Position numbers and translations under genes: made by a program
The notes under the pieces: model-generated
Told to the model about the DNA's origin: nothing
What the model saw: the letters and a program-made list of their open reading frames with translations, nothing else
The model's database searches: none
In this document: positions 17,482 through 26,697 of the stretch, one piece after another
Numbering within the stretch: position 1 is the stretch's first letter
Layout of the letters: each line of letters opens with the position of its first letter
Origin: Roseobacter litoralis Och 149
Lineage (GTDB): Bacteria; Pseudomonadota; Alphaproteobacteria; Rhodobacterales; Rhodobacteraceae
Direction of reading: 5' to 3'
NCBI RefSeq assembly: GCF_000154785.2
Contig: NC_015730.1
Span: 2,108,001 to 2,172,000, forward strand
DNA: 64,000 nucleotides

Positions 17482-19059
17482 ATGCGCTATGCGACAAAGA
17501 CGAGACTTCTGTCAGGAACGGCAATTCTCGCCGCCAGTTTCTTTGCAAACGCCGCAATGGCGCAAGATATCATCATCGCTTTTTCCGCGGATGAACTGGG
17601 GGCCACATCGTATAATCCAGTGACGTCAAGCAACCTCAATTCGGCGACATCGCTGATCTACGACCGCTTGGTCGAGCAGGATGCAGACCAGTCCTATCAT
17701 CCCCATCTGGCAACCTCATGGGAAGAAGCCGCTGACGGTTTGTCATGGACCTTCCAGCTCAAGGACGGCGTGACATTCCATGACGGGACTGCGTTCAACG
17801 CGCAATCCGTCGCGGATTGGATTCCGGATTTCGCGGACACCGAAAACGCCTATCTTGTGGGCGCTGTCGCGTCCGTCGAAGTGATTGATGAGCTGACGGT
17901 GAAATTCGTCATGTCTCGTCCCGAGCCAAACTTTCTTTTCAACCTGTCGTCGTCATTCATGGGTATTCCGGGACAGGTTGCATTTGACGAATTGGGGGAT
18001 GATTTTGGTGTGACAGGCGCGGTTGGTACCGGACCTTTCAGGATGGAGAGCTTTACGATCGGTCTGCAAACGGTGCTGACGCGCAATGACGACTACGCAT
18101 GGGCATCGAACCTGTCCGAAAACCAAGGCCCTGCGCATATAGCGCAAATCACGTTTCGCGAAGTCCCTGATCAATCAACTGCTTTTCTGGAACTGAAGAC
18201 AGGCGGCATTGATCTTTTGTTGGGTGTTCCGACGGATTTCCTGCAAATTCTGGAGGTTGAAGCCAACATTGCGGTCATACAAATGCCCGGCACCGGCATC
18301 AACTACATGCCAATTAACGTTACCGCACCACCCTTTGATGATATCCTCGTGCGGCAAGCGACGGGACTTGCGATCAATCAGGAAGCCATTGTTGCATCCA
18401 TCTATAATGGTGTCGGGGCACCTGCGCATAACTTTCTGATTTCGTCACTGCCCGAGGCGCAGGTCGATCCGGCTCTGAACGTGAGCTACGATCCTGACCG
18501 CGCAATGGCGCTTCTGGATGAAGCCGGTTGGATCATGGACGATGGCGGCGTGCGTATGAAAGACGGGGAGCCATTGTCGGTAAAACTGTTCACCCAGAAC
18601 GGCACTGAATTCACAGCCTTGACCCAAGTGGTGCAGGCACAACTGGCCGAGATCGGCATGGAGGCGGTGATCACCGTGTTCGACAGTTCGACCATTCGTG
18701 ACGAATACAAGGAAAACCGCCACCAGCTGGCCGTACGCGGGTACGACTGGAACAATTCCGACATTCTGGATTGGTTCTTTTCGGGTGAACGTCTGGGCTA
18801 TCCGAATGTGTCCATGTGGAGTGACGTCGAAGGCCAGCGCCTGAATGACGTTGCGATGAAAGAAAGCCTGAATTCCGACCAACGGATCGCCAATTTCACG
18901 GCCTACCATGAATACGTCCTGTCGCAGCATCTGTTCGTGCCGATCTATCAGCCGACACAGAACATTGCCTATAATTCGGACCGTGTGAACGTCCCTGACC
19001 CTGTGCGCGGCACGCGGTTTCGCTCGCAGACAGTGCAGGACATGACTGTCGTCGAATAA
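17482..19059 (+). CDS. ABC importer solute-binding protein, family 5 (peptide/nickel type)
   Basis: The 525-residue periplasmic binding protein has a signal peptide ending in NAAMAQ (residues about 1-28) and the SBP_bac_5 layout. The segment YDRLVEQDADQSYHPHLATS is followed by WTFQLKDGVTFHDGTAFNAQ, and later GTGPFRMESF, both family hallmarks. The ligand may be a peptide, an opine-like compound or another amine; sequence alone does not decide. It is the first structural gene of a complete importer (two permeases and two ATPases follow), and a stable intercistronic hairpin separates it from the permeases. Confidence 0.92.
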   Translation: MRYATKTRLLSGTAILAASFFANAAMAQDIIIAFSADELGATSYNPVTSSNLNSATSLIYDRLVEQDADQSYHPHLATSWEEAADGLSWTFQLKDGVTFHDGTAFNAQSVADWIPDFADTENAYLVGAVASVEVIDELTVKFVMSRPEPNFLFNLSSSFMGIPGQVAFDELGDDFGVTGAVGTGPFRMESFTIGLQTVLTRNDDYAWASNLSENQGPAHIAQITFREVPDQSTAFLELKTGGIDLLLGVPTDFLQILEVEANIAVIQMPGTGINYMPINVTAPPFDDILVRQATGLAINQEAIVASIYNGVGAPAHNFLISSLPEAQVDPALNVSYDPDRAMALLDEAGWIMDDGGVRMKDGEPLSVKLFTQNGTEFTALTQVVQAQLAEIGMEAVITVFDSSTIRDEYKENRHQLAVRGYDWNNSDILDWFFSGERLGYPNVSMWSDVEGQRLNDVAMKESLNSDQRIANFTAYHEYVLSQHLFVPIYQPTQNIAYNSDRVNVPDPVRGTRFRSQTVQDMTVVE

Positions 19060-19074
19060 ACGTCCAGCGACATC

Positions 19075-19099
19075 GCCCATCCCCGCGCTGGGGGTGGGC
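19075..19099 (+). terminator. Intercistronic hairpin after the binding-protein gene
   Basis: GCCCATCCCC (19075-19084) pairs with GGGGGTGGGC (19090-19099) across a 5-base loop, with a single G-U pair. There is no T-run, so it is more likely an mRNA-stabilising or attenuating element that favours the binding protein over the permeases than a full terminator. Confidence 0.6.
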
Positions 19100-19127
19100 A
19101 ACCACCGCGCAACCGGAGACGTTTGAC

Positions 19128-20057
19128 ATGCTGCTACGATACATTTTCCTTCGTGCATTGATGCTGATACCGGTATCGATCTCGATCTCGGTCGTGATCT
19201 TCATGATCGTTCACTTGCTGCCCGGTGACCCGATAGACAACTTGATCCGCGTTGGATCATCGCCGGAAGACCGCGCGGCGCTGGTCGTCAAATACGGGTT
19301 GGATCAGCCCTTGTTTGTCCAGTACTTTCGATGGGTCGGTGCCATGTTTCAGGGCGACTTCGGAGAGGCCATCGTGCTGCGCCGCCCCGTCGCCGATCTG
19401 ATCGGGCAGAACCTGCCTTATAGCCTGCAACTAGGTGCGCTCGCGTTCCTCTTTTCGAGCACGGTAGGTATCATCCTCGGTACGATTTCCGCCACGACCC
19501 GGTCAGCGATTGTCGAACAGTTTGTGCGGGGGTTCATCCTGCTGGGTTCGACCGTGCCGGGCTTCTGGCTGGCGCTGTTGATGATCCTGTTCTTTGCAGT
19601 GCAATTGCAGTGGTTCCCCGTATCAGGTGCGCGCAGCTGGGAATCGCTGGTCCTACCGGTTCTGACGATCGGCTTTGGGGGCGTTGCGCTCGTGGCCCGC
19701 GTGACACGCGTGGCCCTGTTGGATGTGCGCCGCGAGGACTTTGTCATGCTTCTGCATGCGAAGGGTCTGTCATCGCGCACCATTCTGTTCCGCCACCTGA
19801 TGCCACATGCGATGCTGCCGGTTGTTACAATTCTGGCCCTGCGGATCGGGTGGATACTGGGTGGCGCCGTTACCGTCGAATTCGTCTTTGGCCGCCCCGG
19901 GCTCGGATCGTTGCTGATCCGCGCTTTGGGGCAGCGTGATTATCCTGTTGTTCAGGGGTGTTTGCTGATGCTCGCCCTTGCCGTGATGCTGGGAACGCTG
20001 ATCGGTGATGTGGCGCAAGCCGCGATGGACCCCCGCATCCGAGAGGCAAAAAAATGA
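19128..20057 (+). CDS. ABC importer permease, DppB type
   Basis: The 309-residue inner-membrane permease has an N-terminal TM helix (LMLIPVSISISVVIFMIVHLLPGDPID) typical of DppB/OppB proteins, the region KYGLDQPLFVQYFRW, and the cytoplasmic coupling loop near residues 205-235 (RREDFVMLLHAKGLSSRTIL followed by FRHLMPHA). It overlaps the next permease by the ATGA motif. Together with the DppC-type partner it forms the channel for the substrate delivered by the upstream binding protein. Confidence 0.93.
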   Translation: MLLRYIFLRALMLIPVSISISVVIFMIVHLLPGDPIDNLIRVGSSPEDRAALVVKYGLDQPLFVQYFRWVGAMFQGDFGEAIVLRRPVADLIGQNLPYSLQLGALAFLFSSTVGIILGTISATTRSAIVEQFVRGFILLGSTVPGFWLALLMILFFAVQLQWFPVSGARSWESLVLPVLTIGFGGVALVARVTRVALLDVRREDFVMLLHAKGLSSRTILFRHLMPHAMLPVVTILALRIGWILGGAVTVEFVFGRPGLGSLLIRALGQRDYPVVQGCLLMLALAVMLGTLIGDVAQAAMDPRIREAKK

Positions 20058-20938
20058 CAAGTATGACAGGCACTGCTGCCCGCATGATGGCCGGTTTCGG
20101 CAATACCTCCGTGGGGCGCGCCTTCGGGTCGTGGCTTGGCAAAATTGCCGGCGGATTCTTGGTTCTTCTGGTTCTGACGGCGATCTTTGCGCCCTGGATT
20201 ACGCCGTTTGACTATGCCGCTCAGGATTTGACGAACGGCAACGCGCCTCCCGGGTGGCCGCATCTGCTGGGCACCGATCAGTTCGGCCGCGATGTTCTGA
20301 GCCGGGTCATCTACGGCGCGCGCACGTCGCTGTCGGTCAGTGCCACGGCGATTGCAATTTCAATCACTGCAGGCATGACATTGGGTGCCGCAGCAGGATA
20401 TTTCGGCGGATTATTCGAACGCGCGGTCATGACCGTGGTCGATCTCACATGGTCTTTCCCCGACATTCTGATTGCCTTGATCTTTGTCGCCATCATCGGT
20501 CCCGGCCTGACTTCGACCACCTTCGCCATCGCCATTGCATATCTGGCGCAGTTCACCCGGCTCACGCGGGCGCAGATTGTCCGGCTCAAGCGCGAAACGT
20601 TCATTGAGGCGACCATCAACCTTGGGGCAAAACCGCACCATATCCTGCTTCGACATCTGCTGCCCAACGCCATCGCCCCTGTCATCGTCGTTGGTATGCT
20701 GGCCATCGGCGACGGCATCGTGCTGGAGGCGACGCTGGGCTTCTTCGGCCTTGGCGCGCAGCCGCCAACCCCAAGCTGGGGCGCGATGATGTCCAGCGGC
20801 ACCGCGCAACTGTTCCTGTCGCCCTGGGTCATCATCTTTCCCGGTGTCGTCGTCGCCGTCACGGTCATTGCAGTGAACCTGTTCGGGGATGAATTGATCC
20901 GCGCCTTGAATATCCGCGACCGGATCAGAGGGACATGA
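20054..20938 (+). CDS. ABC importer permease, DppC type
   Basis: The 294-residue permease carries the DppC/OppC layout: one N-terminal TM helix (FLVLLVLTAIFAPWITPFD), the periplasmic motif HLLGTDQFGRDVLSRVIYGARTS (residues about 72-94), five further TM helices and the EAA-type coupling loop (RETFIEATINLGAKPHHILL, then RHLLPNAIAPV). Its start overlaps the previous stop and its stop overlaps the ATPase start, so all are translationally coupled. Confidence 0.93.
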   Translation: MTSMTGTAARMMAGFGNTSVGRAFGSWLGKIAGGFLVLLVLTAIFAPWITPFDYAAQDLTNGNAPPGWPHLLGTDQFGRDVLSRVIYGARTSLSVSATAIAISITAGMTLGAAAGYFGGLFERAVMTVVDLTWSFPDILIALIFVAIIGPGLTSTTFAIAIAYLAQFTRLTRAQIVRLKRETFIEATINLGAKPHHILLRHLLPNAIAPVIVVGMLAIGDGIVLEATLGFFGLGAQPPTPSWGAMMSSGTAQLFLSPWVIIFPGVVVAVTVIAVNLFGDELIRALNIRDRIRGT

Positions 20939-21891
20939 GCATGCTGGAGGTTCGCGATCTCGAAGTGGCGTTCGGTCCTGTCGCCCCCTTGTCAGGTGTC
21001 AGCTTTTCACTGGCCAAGGGAGAAACGCTTGGCATCGTGGGCGAAAGCGGATCAGGCAAATCCCTTACCGCGATGAGCGTGATGGGTCTGCTGCCCTTGT
21101 CGGGGGGGCGGATCACTGCGGGATCGATCGTTTTCGACGGTCAGGAACTCACACAACTGGCGGAGCCTGCGTATCGCAAACTGCGCGGCGGGCGCATTGG
21201 ACTGATTACCCAGAACCCGATGACGTCACTGGACCCGTTGCAAAAGATCGGCCCGCAGGTTGATGCAGTCGCCGTTTTGCATCTGGGCATGACCGCAACA
21301 CAGGCCCGCGCGCGCACCGTCGAAATTCTGGGCACGTTGCGTATTCCCGAACCGGCGCTGATTTGTAACCGCTATCCGCACCAGATGTCTGGTGGCATGA
21401 AACAGCGGATCGTCATCGCCATGGCACTGGCCGCCGATCCTGACGTTCTGGTCGCTGATGAGCCGACCACGGCGCTCGACGTGACCGTGCAGGCGCAGAT
21501 CATTCGATTGCTGGATGATCTGGTCAAGGACCGCGATCTGGCGTTGGTGCTGATCACCCATGACATGAGCGTCGTTGCCCAGAGCTGCGACAAGGTCGTG
21601 GTGATGTATGCTGGCCGCGTAATTGAACACGGGCCCGTCAACGCGATTTTTGATGCGCCACAACATCCCTACACACAGGCGCTGATCGGCTGCATCCCGA
21701 GGGGGCTTGGTGCCGACGAGCATCTGACCGGGATCCCCGGCACGGTTCCCACCGTATTGAACTACCCCAAGGGCTGTCCGTTTCATCCACGGTGTGAACG
21801 CGCGCAGGATGTTTGCACCATCGACAGGCCAGCCTTTGTCGCCCAGGGTGGTGGCGCCGCCGCCTGCCATTTTGCGGGGGCCGCCACATGA
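20935..21891 (+). CDS. ABC importer ATPase, DppD type
   Basis: The 318-residue ATPase has Walker A GESGSGKS (residues about 36-43), a Q-loop in LITQNPMTSLDP, the signature MSGGMKQR, Walker B VLVADEPTTALD and the switch His in LITHDMS. The C-terminal oligopeptide/dipeptide extension includes GCPFHPRCERAQDVC, the cysteine cluster that binds an iron-sulfur cluster in some Dpp/Opp ATPases. It pairs with the next gene as the heterodimeric motor of the importer. Confidence 0.94.
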   Translation: MSMLEVRDLEVAFGPVAPLSGVSFSLAKGETLGIVGESGSGKSLTAMSVMGLLPLSGGRITAGSIVFDGQELTQLAEPAYRKLRGGRIGLITQNPMTSLDPLQKIGPQVDAVAVLHLGMTATQARARTVEILGTLRIPEPALICNRYPHQMSGGMKQRIVIAMALAADPDVLVADEPTTALDVTVQAQIIRLLDDLVKDRDLALVLITHDMSVVAQSCDKVVVMYAGRVIEHGPVNAIFDAPQHPYTQALIGCIPRGLGADEHLTGIPGTVPTVLNYPKGCPFHPRCERAQDVCTIDRPAFVAQGGGAAACHFAGAAT

Positions 21892-22841
21892 GCAACCTTC
21901 TTGAAGTGCGCAATCTGTCTAAGGTTTTCACAAGCCCTGGCGGCCCGTTCCGCAAGGCACGCGCGATGCACGCGGTCAACGATGTGTCTTTTGATCTTCC
22001 CAAGGGGCGCGTGATCGGCGTTGTCGGTGAGAGCGGCTGTGGCAAGTCCACGCTGGCGCGTCTTATTCTGCGGCTGATCGAACCGAGTTCAGGAACGCTG
22101 CGGTTTGACGGGGATGATCTGTTGGCCAAAACATCCGCCGAAATGCGCAAGCTGCGTGCCGACATGCAGATGGTGTTTCAGGACCCCTACTCCGCGATTG
22201 ATCCACGCTATACCGTGGCCCGCGCCGTGATGGAGCCGTTCGATGTTCAGGGGCGCGAACATGCCGGGACGCGCGAAAGCGTCATCGCGGAATTGCTGGA
22301 AATGGTCGGGATGAATGCTGGCCTTGCCGGGAGTTTCCCGCATCAGATTTCGGGTGGTCAAAAGCAACGGGTCGGGATTGCACGCGCCTTGGCGCTTCGC
22401 CCATCGTTGCTGGTTCTGGATGAACCGACTGCATCGCTGGATGTATCTGTGCAAGCGCAAATTATCAGCCTTCTGGAACAACTGCGTGATGATCTTGGAC
22501 TGACCTATCTGTTCATCAGCCACGACCTGAGCCTTGTGCGATATTTCTGCGACGAAATCATGGTGATGTATCTGGGCCGCGTCGTCGAAGCCTTGCCTGA
22601 TACGGAGCAGCCAGCGCGCCACCCCTATACCAAGACGCTGATGGACAGCACCTTTGCCCCGACCCCCAACCAGCGCCGTGTCATTACCCCTTTGGAAGGT
22701 GAGGTTCCCAGCCCGTTTGATCTGCCACCCGGTTGCGCCTTTGTCGATCGCTGCCCGCATGCGACGGCCATTTGCACCAGTGAGACACCTGTCCTGTCTG
22801 CACGCGGCGGCCATGCGGTGGCCTGCCACAATCCATTGTAG
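21888..22841 (+). CDS. ABC importer ATPase, DppF type
   Basis: The 317-residue ATPase has Walker A GESGCGKST, the Q-loop MVFQDPYSAIDPR, signature ISGGQKQR, Walker B LLVLDEPTASLD and the switch His in FISHDLS. A C-terminal cysteine block (PPGCAFVDRCPHATAIC) is present as in its partner. I start it at ATG 21888, overlapping the DppD stop (ATGA). It is the last gene of the operon; the next gene is convergent. Confidence 0.94.
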   Translation: MSNLLEVRNLSKVFTSPGGPFRKARAMHAVNDVSFDLPKGRVIGVVGESGCGKSTLARLILRLIEPSSGTLRFDGDDLLAKTSAEMRKLRADMQMVFQDPYSAIDPRYTVARAVMEPFDVQGREHAGTRESVIAELLEMVGMNAGLAGSFPHQISGGQKQRVGIARALALRPSLLVLDEPTASLDVSVQAQIISLLEQLRDDLGLTYLFISHDLSLVRYFCDEIMVMYLGRVVEALPDTEQPARHPYTKTLMDSTFAPTPNQRRVITPLEGEVPSPFDLPPGCAFVDRCPHATAICTSETPVLSARGGHAVACHNPL

Positions 22842-23188
22842 AGACAAGCCAGTGGCCTTTCACCTTCTGTCCGCAGAAACTTCGACCAAAAGCTATGCGC
22901 TCAGCATGCACCCGACTGGTATCAATTACTTTTTGAATCCGTTGGTCCAGCCGCATGTGGAACTCCGCACAATTGGCCAGCACACTGCTAAACTGCGTTG
23001 GTAGCATTACGCGCGACAGCACACCCGTGCCCATCACCCCTTGCGCAAGGCGCGATTGCTCGGGGCACTGACACTGGCCCGATGTGGCGCATGCGCTTGA
23101 AGCTCGCAAGGGTGTTTATACGATCAGGGCTGACGTCCATCAACGCTGGGCACGGTCCTGATCGTATCTGAAAGTCGGCTTGCAGGCG
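22842..23188. other. Region between convergent operons, with a perfect inverted repeat
   Basis: About 350 bp separate the dpp-type operon from the SorC gene. No gene is supported. The notable element is a perfect 11-bp inverted repeat at its right side, listed separately. Confidence 0.5.
23119..23168. repeat. Perfect 11-bp inverted repeat
   Basis: ATACGATCAGG (23119-23129) and CCTGATCGTAT (23158-23168) are exact reverse complements separated by 28 bases. It lies 20 bp beyond the stop of the minus-strand SorC gene. It could fold at the transcript end, but the long loop and lack of T-run make an ordinary terminator doubtful. Confidence 0.6.
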
Positions 23189-24202
23189 CTACGCACTCAT
23201 TGCCAGCAGCTCTTTTGCAACCCGCGTGCTGGTCGCAAGATGGGTCACGAACCCACCCTTGATCGCGGCCTGCGCTGGTCCCGCGCGCCCGGACCCGGCA
23301 GCAACCAGAAGCGCCATGTCTTTACCCCGCATCTGGTTCAGCGAGACGCCGATCATCCGCTCTTCGACATCGGCGACCATGGGCCGCCCCTCGGCATCAA
23401 TCAGGCGGCCGCAAATCACGCCCGCCGCCCCTTTTTCGCAATATCTGGCGATACTCTCCGCGCTCAGGATGCCGCTGCGCACGACATGGGCATCCGCGTC
23501 GCAGGTGCCACAGGCCAGGACGGTCTTGTTGCAGGTCGCCAATGCCCCAAGCTGGTCACGCACCACCGGTTCCTCGCAGAGCGCATCGCGCAGTTTTTTG
23601 CTCGACAGCACCAGTGGCACATGCAGGTTAATGCACTGCCCATCCAGACGGTGCGCCAGCATCGACGTACAGGCCTCCGCCTCGAAACCGAGTGCGGCGG
23701 GGCGCGACCCCAACAGCTGGATCACGGTCAGATCCGGCACTGGCGTGTAAGGGACCTGCTGGGCCATTTGATAGACGGTTGCGCCCCAGGACACGCCCAA
23801 GCTGTCGCCCGGTTCCAGCAAGCGGGGCAACCAATCCGCAGCAGCCCGCGTCACCCGCGCGACGCTCGCGGCAGCCGCGTCGTGATCGGACGCGCCCTCA
23901 GGTACCACCAAAGCCTCGGCCAGCCCATATTTGGCGCAGAGTTGCGCCGCCAAGCGATGCCCCCGAAATACGTCACTATCCAGATGCACCCGGACCCAGT
24001 CCCGCGCGCGCACCTCATTGAGGTAGTTCACCACCGACGCACGGCTGATCCGCATGCGCGCCGCAATCTCGTTCTGGTTCAACCCGTCGTGGTAATAAAG
24101 CCACGCGGCCTCAACATAAAGCGCGTCATCGCGCGCGGGGAACCGCGCCAGATCAGGTGCGGCACTTTTGGCCTTGCCCGTGGACCCTGCCGGCAGCGAC
24201 AC
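23189..24202 (-). CDS. SorC/DeoR-family sugar-binding transcriptional regulator
   Basis: The 337-residue protein has an N-terminal SorC-type helix-turn-helix (YYHDGLNQNEIAARMRISRA, then SVVNYLNEVR) and a C-terminal sugar-phosphate sensing domain (GDSLGVSWGATVYQMA, then LLGSRPA). SorC proteins such as LsrR and DeoR sense phosphorylated pentoses. Here the gene lies 3 bp downstream of mtnA, after mtnK and mtnA, so the natural ligand is likely a phosphorylated methylthioribose intermediate. A long palindrome between mtnK and the ribose-type importer is its probable operator. The start is GTG 24202. Confidence 0.88.
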   Translation of the reverse strand: MSLPAGSTGKAKSAAPDLARFPARDDALYVEAAWLYYHDGLNQNEIAARMRISRASVVNYLNEVRARDWVRVHLDSDVFRGHRLAAQLCAKYGLAEALVVPEGASDHDAAAASVARVTRAAADWLPRLLEPGDSLGVSWGATVYQMAQQVPYTPVPDLTVIQLLGSRPAALGFEAEACTSMLAHRLDGQCINLHVPLVLSSKKLRDALCEEPVVRDQLGALATCNKTVLACGTCDADAHVVRSGILSAESIARYCEKGAAGVICGRLIDAEGRPMVADVEERMIGVSLNQMRGKDMALLVAAGSGRAGPAQAAIKGGFVTHLATSTRVAKELLAMSA

Positions 24203-24205
24203 GTT

Positions 24206-25309
24206 CTATTCTGCCGCCTTCGCAAAGTCGGGAAACAGGTCGGACAACCCGGCCTCAGAGGCATCGCAAACCCCGCGTTCGGTGATCAGGCCCGTGACCA
24301 ATCGGTTCGGTGTCACATCAAAGGCCGGATTGCCCCCTTCGGTTCCGGTTGGCGCGACCTGCACGGTGCCAAGTACACCACCGTCGGTCAGCCCCTGCAC
24401 ATGGGTGACTTCTTGCGCATCACGTTCCTCGATGGGGATTTCAGCCACGCCATCGCTCACCGTCCAGTCGATGGTCGGGGATGGCAGTGCGACGTAGAAC
24501 GGCACGCCATTATCATGCGCGGCCAACGCCTTGAGGTAGGTGCCGATCTTGTTGCACACATCACCGCGCCGCGTCGTGCGGTCGGTTCCGGTGATGACCA
24601 TATCGACCATGCCGTGCTGCATCAGATGCCCGCCCGCATTGTCGGTAATATAAGTGTGGGGCACGCCGTGCTTGCCCAACTCCCACGCGGTCAGGGCACC
24701 CTGATTGCGCGGGCGCGTCTCATCCACCCAGACGTGCAGCGGGATGCCCGCGTCCTGTGCGTGATACATTGGGCTTGTCGCGGTGCCCCAATCGACGGTC
24801 GCCAGCCACCCGGCGTTGCAATGCGTAAGCAATCGGACAGGTTCGCCCGCCGGTTTGCGCGCCGCGATTTCGCGGATCAGCGCCAGACCATTCTCGCCGA
24901 TGCGGCGGTTGATCTCCACGTCCTCGTCAGCGATCTCATGGGCCAGCGTCAGGGCAGCAGCGGCGCGGTCAGCTTCCGGCAAGGGGCGCAATGCCGCGCG
25001 GCACCGATCCAGCGCCCACCGCAGGTTGATCGCGGTCGGGCGGGTTTTTTCCAGAAAGGTCCAGGCCGCATCCATATTTGCGTCCGATGCATCCTCGGCC
25101 ATCGCCAATGCCATACCGTAGGCCGCCGTGGCCCCGATCAAGGGCGCACCGCGTACCCGCATCTGATAGATGGCATCGGCAAAATCCTGCATCGTCGCCA
25201 CGGGGATGACGCGAAATTCATGCGGCAACCAGCGTTGGTCGATGATCTCCAGAACGTGGTTTTCGCTGTTCCACCACAAGGATCGGTAGTGCGTGCCGTC
25301 GATCTTCAT
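24206..25309 (-). CDS. mtnA: S-methyl-5-thioribose-1-phosphate isomerase
   Basis: The 367-residue enzyme converts 5-methylthioribose 1-phosphate to 5-methylthioribulose 1-phosphate in methionine/MTA salvage. It has the MtnA motifs [20 protein letters not shown] (residues about 49-68), [14 protein letters not shown] with the catalytic Cys, and [20 protein letters not shown] with the catalytic Asp. It starts 4 bp inside the mtnK stop (coordinates 25306-25309 shared) and is followed by the SorC gene, forming mtnK-mtnA-sorC on one transcript. Enzymes for the later steps (MtnB, RLP, aldolase) are not in the window. Confidence 0.93.
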   Translation of the reverse strand: MKIDGTHYRSLWWNSENHVLEIIDQRWLPHEFRVIPVATMQDFADAIYQMRVRGAPLIGATAAYGMALAMAEDASDANMDAAWTFLEKTRPTAINLRWALDRCRAALRPLPEADRAAAALTLAHEIADEDVEINRRIGENGLALIREIAARKPAGEPVRLLTHCNAGWLATVDWGTATSPMYHAQDAGIPLHVWVDETRPRNQGALTAWELGKHGVPHTYITDNAGGHLMQHGMVDMVITGTDRTTRRGDVCNKIGTYLKALAAHDNGVPFYVALPSPTIDWTVSDGVAEIPIEERDAQEVTHVQGLTDGGVLGTVQVAPTGTEGGNPAFDVTPNRLVTGLITERGVCDASEAGLSDLFPDFAKAAE

Positions 25310-26565
25310 AGAACGTCCTTTCGGTTAAAATTCCGCGCAAGCGCGCAAACCGCCTGCGCATCCGCAATTGTGTCTGCCGTGTGGATCAATTCCGCGCCCA
25401 TGCTGAGGTTTCGCGCCTCAAGCCGCGCGCGCAGAGCGACATCCGCGACCTCTTCAAAATCCGCGTTGTGCGCGAGGGACAGACACCGCCGGTGCATCTC
25501 GATCCCGCAGACCGCCCATGCATCATGCCAAATCCCGGCCAGAACCGCATCGCAGGCCGCAGCGCTGTCGTGGCCCTGATCCTCGAACAGGGACGCCGGG
25601 TACAGGATGCCCGTCCGCTCTGTCGCCCACAGATGGCGGAACTCTGCCTCAAAGCTGCGCGCGGTGTCTGCGATGACCTGCAGTATCCACTCCTGATACT
25701 CAGACAGGTCCGCACCGCGATGCGCAGGCTGGCTGAAATAAGCCATCAGGAAATTCGCACAGAGCATGCCGATGTCAAAGCCCATCGGGCCATATTGGAC
25801 GAATTCCGGGTCAATCACCCTGCTGTCGCTGTCCGTCGACATGATGGAGCCGGAATGCAGATCGCCGTGCACCATGGTTTCCGTATTAGACACAAAGTGT
25901 TGCAGCATCTGCTGCACCTTGATTTTAAGCGCCGCATCCCCGCGCAATTGGGCAATGACAGGCCCTAAACCATCGGTGTGGCTGTTCATCTCCGCATCAA
26001 AGTAAGGGTCGGTGAAAACCAGCGCCTCCGTAATCGCGGGGATTTCGACGTTACCTGCAAAAAGCGCCACATCCGCTTTCTTGTCGGGGCTTGGCATCGA
26101 AAGCTCGGACCCACGAAAGGCCGTCCGCGCGCAGAACCGGCCCAGAAAATCGGCCAGCCCTGCGACCTTTTCCCCGGCGATCAGTTTGCGGCGCAGGATC
26201 ACATGAGGCGCGAGGAACTCCATCACGATCAGCGCCTGCGCTTCGTCAAAATGGTAAATCTCCGGCACCGCGCCGGGATCGCGCGCAGCCTGACGAGTCA
26301 GCGCGTGATACTCATAAAACGCGCGGTAAAGCGGCAAGGGCCAACTGTCCCCCACAAGGCGCACATACGGCAACGCCTGTTTGACGATGACCTTGCCGAC
26401 CGATCCACTCACGATGAAGACGAGGTTGAGATTGCCGTCCCCGACCTCCTGCACGTGCCATACCGCGGCATCCGGTCCGACGTGTTGGACAAGCGCAGGA
26501 ACATCTCTCAACCGCTGCGGCAGAGTATCGACGCTCAGGGCCTCATACGACGTGTTTGAATTCAT
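25306..26565 (-). CDS. mtnK: S-methyl-5-thioribose kinase
   Basis: The 419-residue kinase phosphorylates 5-methylthioribose with ATP. It has the aminoglycoside-phosphotransferase-like fold with the MtnK motifs [13 protein letters not shown] (glycine-rich loop), [13 protein letters not shown] (catalytic loop) and [20 protein letters not shown] (metal-binding DPEF). I chose ATG 26565, preceded by GGGAGG; an upstream TTG-type start at 26613 has no such support. It is the first gene of mtnK-mtnA-sorC and faces the ribose-type ABC importer across a shared regulatory region. Confidence 0.94.
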   Translation of the reverse strand: MNSNTSYEALSVDTLPQRLRDVPALVQHVGPDAAVWHVQEVGDGNLNLVFIVSGSVGKVIVKQALPYVRLVGDSWPLPLYRAFYEYHALTRQAARDPGAVPEIYHFDEAQALIVMEFLAPHVILRRKLIAGEKVAGLADFLGRFCARTAFRGSELSMPSPDKKADVALFAGNVEIPAITEALVFTDPYFDAEMNSHTDGLGPVIAQLRGDAALKIKVQQMLQHFVSNTETMVHGDLHSGSIMSTDSDSRVIDPEFVQYGPMGFDIGMLCANFLMAYFSQPAHRGADLSEYQEWILQVIADTARSFEAEFRHLWATERTGILYPASLFEDQGHDSAAACDAVLAGIWHDAWAVCGIEMHRRCLSLAHNADFEEVADVALRARLEARNLSMGAELIHTADTIADAQAVCALARNFNRKDVL

Positions 26566-26625
26566 GCCTAGCCTCCCTCTCATGCTCAAAGCAGCGCTTT
26601 GCCTCAATGACATACTTGGCGATTT

Positions 26626-26656
26626 ATACTTATGTCAAACTGTTTGACAAAAGTAT
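26626..26656. promoter_or_regulatory. 31-bp palindrome between mtnK and the ribose-type importer
   Basis: ATACTTATGTCAAAC (26626-26640) and GTTTGACAAAAGTAT (26642-26656) are reverse complements at 14 of 15 positions around one central T. The site lies in the 132-bp region between divergent mtnK and the ABC operon, so one bound regulator could control both. The nearby SorC protein is the obvious candidate. A partial half-site, ATACTT, also occurs at 26612-26617. Confidence 0.75.
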
Positions 26657-26697
26657 TTCACCCTGCCTATCGTCAGGCCACCAAGGGGAGGAAGTGA

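Noticed and set aside
23180..25579. A plus-strand open frame of nearly 800 codons
   Set aside because: It lies antisense to sorC, mtnA and part of mtnK, which have clear family motifs; its product has the Arg/His/Gln-rich composition of a shadow frame.
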